Notes under the pieces: model-generated
The model's database searches: none
The model's input: the letters and a program-made list of their open reading frames with translations, nothing else
What the model was told of the DNA's origin: nothing
Part shown: positions 60,480 to 64,000 of the stretch, piece by piece
Layout: each line of letters starts with the position of its first letter
How positions within the stretch are numbered: position 1 is the stretch's first letter
From: Brucella oryzae
Lineage (GTDB): Bacteria > Pseudomonadota > Alphaproteobacteria > Rhizobiales > Rhizobiaceae
NCBI GenBank assembly: GCA_012103035.1
Contig: JAAVLL010000001.1
Location: 2,144,501 to 2,208,500, forward strand
Direction: 5' to 3'
DNA: 64,000 nucleotides
Program-made: the position numbers and the translations under genes

Positions 60480-60816
60480 GATGAAACACCTCCTCCATCA
60501 TCGCCCACCACTCACCCTCTTTACGGGTTTCAAGTGGTTTCTGGCACGGCATGCAGACGGACCACCATTCCTGATTTTTCGGGTTATCGGCCATCTTCTT
60601 CATGTCGGCTTCAAAATCGGTGCCGACATAGTCCCATGTGCCGAACAGCAGGTTCTCCGGCTCTTTGAGAAAGATCGTGTAATTGGTGATGTTGCATTCC
60701 GAGATGAGCGCCAGAATTTCCGGCCACACGGCAGCGTGCAGCTTCTTATATTCTGCGATCTTTTCAGGCTGAAGCCCGATCACCATGCCCATTCTTTGTT
60801 TCTGGCTTTGAACCAT
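60472..60816 (-). CDS. L-rhamnose mutarotase-family protein (sugar anomer converter)
   Basis: An intact 114 aa, dimeric alpha+beta barrel. MGMVIGLQPEKIAEYKKLHA and VWPEILALISECNITNYTIF carry the catalytic His and Tyr. FGTWDYVGTDFEADM and WWSVCMPCQKPL follow, the typical ends. Interconverts alpha and beta anomers of L-rhamnose or L-fucose. Its ATG overlaps the stop of the next upstream gene (TAATG). Confidence 0.88.
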   Translation of the reverse strand: MVQSQKQRMGMVIGLQPEKIAEYKKLHAAVWPEILALISECNITNYTIFLKEPENLLFGTWDYVGTDFEADMKKMADNPKNQEWWSVCMPCQKPLETRKEGEWWAMMEEVFHHD

Positions 60817-61930
60817 TACGCCCTCACGATCTCGCGGGTGAATTCCGAAATCGACCGGGCGCGCACGGCGTCCCAATCCCACTCGATACCGATGCCCAGC
60901 TCGGACGGCGCAATGGCGTGGCCATCGCGAATTTCCATGCCCTTGGTGGTCAGGTCATCAAGCTGCGGGATATATTCCACATAGCGCCCGTTCTGCACGG
61001 CACAGGTGAGGCTGACATGCAGCTCCATCAGGAAATGCGGGCAAACCGGAATGTCGAAGGCTTCTGCGGCGTGCGCCACTTTGAGCCATGGCGTGATGCC
61101 GCCGATGCGCGCCACATCCACCTGTACGATGGAGCAAGCGCCCTTCTGCATATATTCGCGGAAATGGCGGATCGAATAGATCGATTCACCCACCGCAATC
61201 GGTGTCGGTGTGGAGCGGGTCAGGCGGATATGACCGTCGAGATCGTCAGCCGGAAGCGGCTCTTCGATCCATGCCAGATCAAGTTCCTTCAGGCGCTCGG
61301 CGCGACGGATTGCTTCATCCACCGTAAAGCCCTGATTGCAATCGGTCATGATTTCAAAGCCGTCACCAACGGCTGCACGAACGGCAGAAAGACGCGCATA
61401 ATCTTCCGAACCATGCGGCTTGCCGATCTTCACCTTGGAGCCGGAGAAGCCCTTGGCCTTGGCGGCAAGCGCATCCTCGACCAGCGCTTCTTTCTCGATA
61501 TGCAGCCAGCCACCTTCGGTCGTGTAAAGCGGACAGCGATCCTTGGCACCGCCCGCAAGTTTCCACAGCGGTAGGTTCTGCTTCTTCGCACGCAAGTCCC
61601 ACAATGCCGTGTCGATGGCCGCAAGCGCCAAAGCCGTGATCGGCCCGATAGTCGTGGCGTGGGTTGCAAATTCGAGCTTACGCCAGATCGCCTCGATGCA
61701 ATCTGCTTCCTCATTCAGGATAAGCGGCACCAAATGGTCGTTCAATAGCCGCATGACGGATGAGCCGCCCGTGCCGATGGTGTAGCTGTAGCCCGTCCCC
61801 ACCGCCCCATCACTGTCGGTGATGGTGACAATCGGCGTTTCCTGGCTCACAAAGCTCTGGATCGCGTCGGTGCGCTTGACCTTCGGCGGAAGGTCGACCA
61901 TGCGCAGTTCGACTTTTCAATACGCGCCAT
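60816..61930 (-). CDS. Mandelate racemase/muconate lactonizing-type enolase-superfamily enzyme
   Basis: About 371 aa with one missing A near 61910. The corrected start is ATG 61930 (MARIEKVELRMVDLPPKVKR). SKVKIGKPHGS has the Lys-x-Lys base and MTDCNQGF, WIEEPLPADD and AVGESI the metal acids, with PHFLMELHVSL near the C-terminal base. This is a different subgroup from the fuconate dehydratase in the same operon. It is probably a sugar-acid dehydratase or racemase of unknown specificity. Confidence 0.82.
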
Positions 61931-61932
61931 GT

Positions 61933-63024
61933 TTAAACCGCCAAACTCTTGCCGCTTGCCGCATCGAACAGATGCACCTGCGACAGATCAAGTTGCATGG
62001 TGATGGTTTCGCCCGGTTGCAAGTGACGCGGGTTGAGCATACGTGCCACCCATTCCTTGCCCGCGAATTCGACAAAGACCAGCGTTTCATTGCCGAGCGG
62101 CTCGGTGATCGAAACGCGCATGTCCTTTTCATGCACGGCGTCACTAGTGGAAATGCCGTGACCTTTCGGGAAGATATCGTCCGGGCGCAGGCCAAACGTC
62201 ACCTTGGAACCGTCCTTGGCCTTGCCTTGGAACTGCGCAGGCAGCGGCAGGCGGTCGCCGTTTGCGAAGACCAGATCGCCACCCGTGACCGTCGCCTCGC
62301 CCATATTCATCGGCGGGGAGCCGATGAAACCGGCGACGAACTGCGTCGCCGGGCGCTTGAAGACTTCATCCGGGGTTCCGGCCTGTTCGATATGGCCGTC
62401 GCGCATGATGACGATGCGGTCGGCAAGCGTCATGGCCTCGACCTGATCATGCGTCACATAAACGACTGTGGACTGCACCTTGGCGTGCAGCTTCTTGATC
62501 TCGGTGCGCATCTGCGTGCGCAATTTCGCATCGAGATTCGACAGCGGTTCGTCGAACAGAAACACTTCCGGGTTGCGCACGATGGCGCGGCCCATGGCGA
62601 CGCGCTGGCGCTGGCCGCCCGAAAGCTGCGCCGGGCGGCGCTCCATCAGCGCTTCCAGACCGAGGATCGCCGAAGCCTCGTTGACGCGGCGGTCGATTTC
62701 CGCCTGCGGCTGTTTGGCGATTTTCAGCGAAAAGCCCATATTCTCGCGCACCGACATATGCGGATAAAGCGCATAGGACTGGAACACCATGGAGATGTTG
62801 CGATCACGCGGCGGCAGATCGTTCACAACCTTGCCGCCAATTTCGAGCGCGCCGTCGGAAATGCTTTCAAGACCTGCGATCATGCGCAGCGTCGTGGACT
62901 TGCCACAGCCGGACGGACCGACCAGCGCTACAAATTCCTTGTCGGCAATTTCGAGATTGATGCCATGCACCACTTCGACATTGCCGTAGCGCTTGACGAG
63001 ATTTTTAATGGAAAGCTGAGCCAT
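61933..63024 (-). CDS. Sugar ABC transporter ATP-binding protein (UgpC/MalK type)
   Basis: An intact 363 aa. [71 protein letters not shown] and YVTHDQVEAMT are all canonical, and the C-terminal TOBE-like domain contains FGLRPDDIFPKG. It serves the importer encoded just upstream and ends 2 bases before the enolase-superfamily gene, so transport and breakdown genes are one operon. It is the only one of the three sugar ATPases in the window with no sequence error. Confidence 0.93.
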   Translation of the reverse strand: MAQLSIKNLVKRYGNVEVVHGINLEIADKEFVALVGPSGCGKSTTLRMIAGLESISDGALEIGGKVVNDLPPRDRNISMVFQSYALYPHMSVRENMGFSLKIAKQPQAEIDRRVNEASAILGLEALMERRPAQLSGGQRQRVAMGRAIVRNPEVFLFDEPLSNLDAKLRTQMRTEIKKLHAKVQSTVVYVTHDQVEAMTLADRIVIMRDGHIEQAGTPDEVFKRPATQFVAGFIGSPPMNMGEATVTGGDLVFANGDRLPLPAQFQGKAKDGSKVTFGLRPDDIFPKGHGISTSDAVHEKDMRVSITEPLGNETLVFVEFAGKEWVARMLNPRHLQPGETITMQLDLSQVHLFDAASGKSLAV

Positions 63025-63031
63025 TGTTCTA

Positions 63032-63910
63032 TCAACCTTTAACCGCGCCGAACGTCAGACCAGCAACAAGATGCTTCTGGACGATGAATGTGAGGGTCAG
63101 CGCCGGAATAATCATCACGACCGCCAGCGCACACATGCCGCGCCAGTCGATGGTGAATTCAGCGGTGTAATCGAGAAGACCGACAGGAAGGGTCTTGGAA
63201 TTGACGGAACGGGTGAGCTGGGAAGCCAGCGCATATTCGTTCCATGAGGTGAGAAAGGCGAAGATGCCTGCGGTCGCAATGCCGGGACCGGCCAGCGGAA
63301 ATTCCACCTGCCAGAAAGCCTGCCAGCGCGTGCAACCGTCAATCTGTGCGGCCTCTGCCAGATCCTTCGGCACCTGACGGAAGAAGCCATCGATCAACCA
63401 GATCGTGAACGGCACGTTCAGCGCCACATAGGTGAGGATCAGGCCGAAATGCGTGTCGATGATGCCGATACGGGAAAAGACCATGAAGAGCGGCAGCGAA
63501 AGCGCGATGCCCGGCACCGAGCGCGTCAGCATGAGACCGAGGAAGGTGGTCGACTTGCCCCAGAAGCGGAAGCGCGCAAAGGCATAGCCGCCCGAAACCC
63601 CGACAACCAGCGCGATGATGGTGGACGTGACCGAGATGATGAGCGAGTTGCGGAAATAATCCCAGACCGGAATACCGCCGCCGCCTGCGCCCGAGAACAT
63701 GGCGCGATAGGCATCGAGCGTGATTTCCTGCGGAATCCAGACCGGCGGCTTTGCCATGATTTCGACCGGCGGGCGCAGCGAGGACAGCACGATCCACAGG
63801 CCGGGCAGGCAGATGATCGCCATCGCCAGAAACAGGCCGACGAGATAGGCGACTTTTTGACGCGGCGCAGCGAGGCGATGCTGGCTGTTGGAGAGCGTTG
63901 TTGTTGCCAT
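63032..63910 (-). CDS. Sugar ABC transporter permease (MalG type)
   Basis: An intact 292 aa. Six helices; coupling loop KDLAEAAQIDGCTRWQAFWQ; C-terminus VAGLTFGAVKG. The start MATTTLSNSQ is at 63910, just after the upstream permease stop. The long first periplasmic loop (SLRPPVEIMAKPPVWIPQEI) is usual for MalG-like subunits. Confidence 0.9.
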   Translation of the reverse strand: MATTTLSNSQHRLAAPRQKVAYLVGLFLAMAIICLPGLWIVLSSLRPPVEIMAKPPVWIPQEITLDAYRAMFSGAGGGGIPVWDYFRNSLIISVTSTIIALVVGVSGGYAFARFRFWGKSTTFLGLMLTRSVPGIALSLPLFMVFSRIGIIDTHFGLILTYVALNVPFTIWLIDGFFRQVPKDLAEAAQIDGCTRWQAFWQVEFPLAGPGIATAGIFAFLTSWNEYALASQLTRSVNSKTLPVGLLDYTAEFTIDWRGMCALAVVMIIPALTLTFIVQKHLVAGLTFGAVKG

Positions 63911-63912
63911 GA

Positions 63913-64000
63913 TTACCACTCCGCTCCAATTTGCGCGCGTGCGGCTGCAAGCTTGCGGAAGAACATTACGGTGAATAGGATCGAGAGCAGGATCGCAACA
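63913..64000 (-). CDS. Sugar ABC transporter permease (MalF type), C-terminal fragment
   Basis: The last 28 codons of a gene that continues beyond the right edge: a hydrophobic helix (VAILLSILFTVMFFRKL) and the tail AAARAQIGAEW. The position directly before a MalG-type permease identifies it as the partner subunit. The binding protein is expected further upstream, outside the window. Confidence 0.75.
   Translation of the reverse strand, partial: VAILLSILFTVMFFRKLAAARAQIGAEW

Noticed and set aside
61819..63042. 407-codon open frame antisense to the ABC ATPase gene
   Set aside because: It is a His/Arg-rich shadow translation of a canonical ATPase gene.

Overview
The window looks like chromosomal DNA of an alphaproteobacterium of the Brucella/Ochrobactrum group. 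This rests on the Rhizobiales-type gene order murA-DUF2948-hisD-UPF0262-LMW phosphatase-infA-maf-yacG-tRNA-Phe, a ureD-A-(hupE)-B-C-E-F-G urease cluster, palindromic repeats of the kind common in Brucellaceae intergenic DNA, and protein similarities recalled from memory. No database search was run.

Read literally, more than half of the genes carry one or several 1-nt frameshifts (about 75 in 64 kb). These include genes expected to be essential, such as murA, and pgi. The errors are usually one base lost or gained in a short run, and the protein always continues in another frame. I therefore treat these genes as intact genes in an uncorrected draft sequence and give full-length coordinates for them.

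Layout. 1-8.1 kb: TetR tail, acyl-CoA ligase (fadD), glutathione transferase, HAD phosphatase with an AstE/AspA-type deacylase, pgi, a CoxG-like protein and an EamA transporter. 8.2-11.15 kb: preT-preA, the first enzyme of reductive pyrimidine breakdown. 11.18-12.71 kb: an IS1182-type insertion sequence placed exactly in the two-way terminator downstream of preA, with the 19-bp hairpin duplicated on both sides. 12.75-27.07 kb: a near-symmetric carbohydrate block. It holds two complete sugar ABC importers facing away from each other, two GntR/FCD regulators, an aldo/keto reductase, a PfkB kinase, a DapA-type aldolase and a Cys/Met-type PLP enzyme. 27.06-34.82 kb: Nudix hydrolase, RutR-type repressor with a near-perfect RutR operator, then N-carbamoyl-beta-alanine amidohydrolase, dihydropyrimidinase and a nucleobase/HMP-type ABC importer. 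This completes the pyrimidine pathway begun by preT-preA 17 kb away.

34.9-41.15 kb: RND efflux pump with its adaptor protein, divergent from an orphan sensor kinase. 41.25 kb: tRNA-Arg. 41.7-47.4 kb: urease operon on the minus strand. 47.6-48.8 kb: DUF2189 membrane protein and tRNA-Thr. 49.0-55.1 kb: the conserved housekeeping row ending in tRNA-Phe. 55.4-64 kb: a YdcZ-type transporter and a minus-strand L-fucose-type sugar acid operon (ABC importer, mutarotase, two enolase-superfamily enzymes, Gfo/Idh oxidoreductase, MaoC-like protein, SDR and FAH-family hydrolase).

No CRISPR array, prophage, plasmid origin, rRNA or known defence island was seen. The most interesting points are the terminator-targeting IS that carries its own replacement terminators, the RutR operator that links the two halves of the pyrimidine pathway, and the unassigned carbohydrate block lying between those halves.
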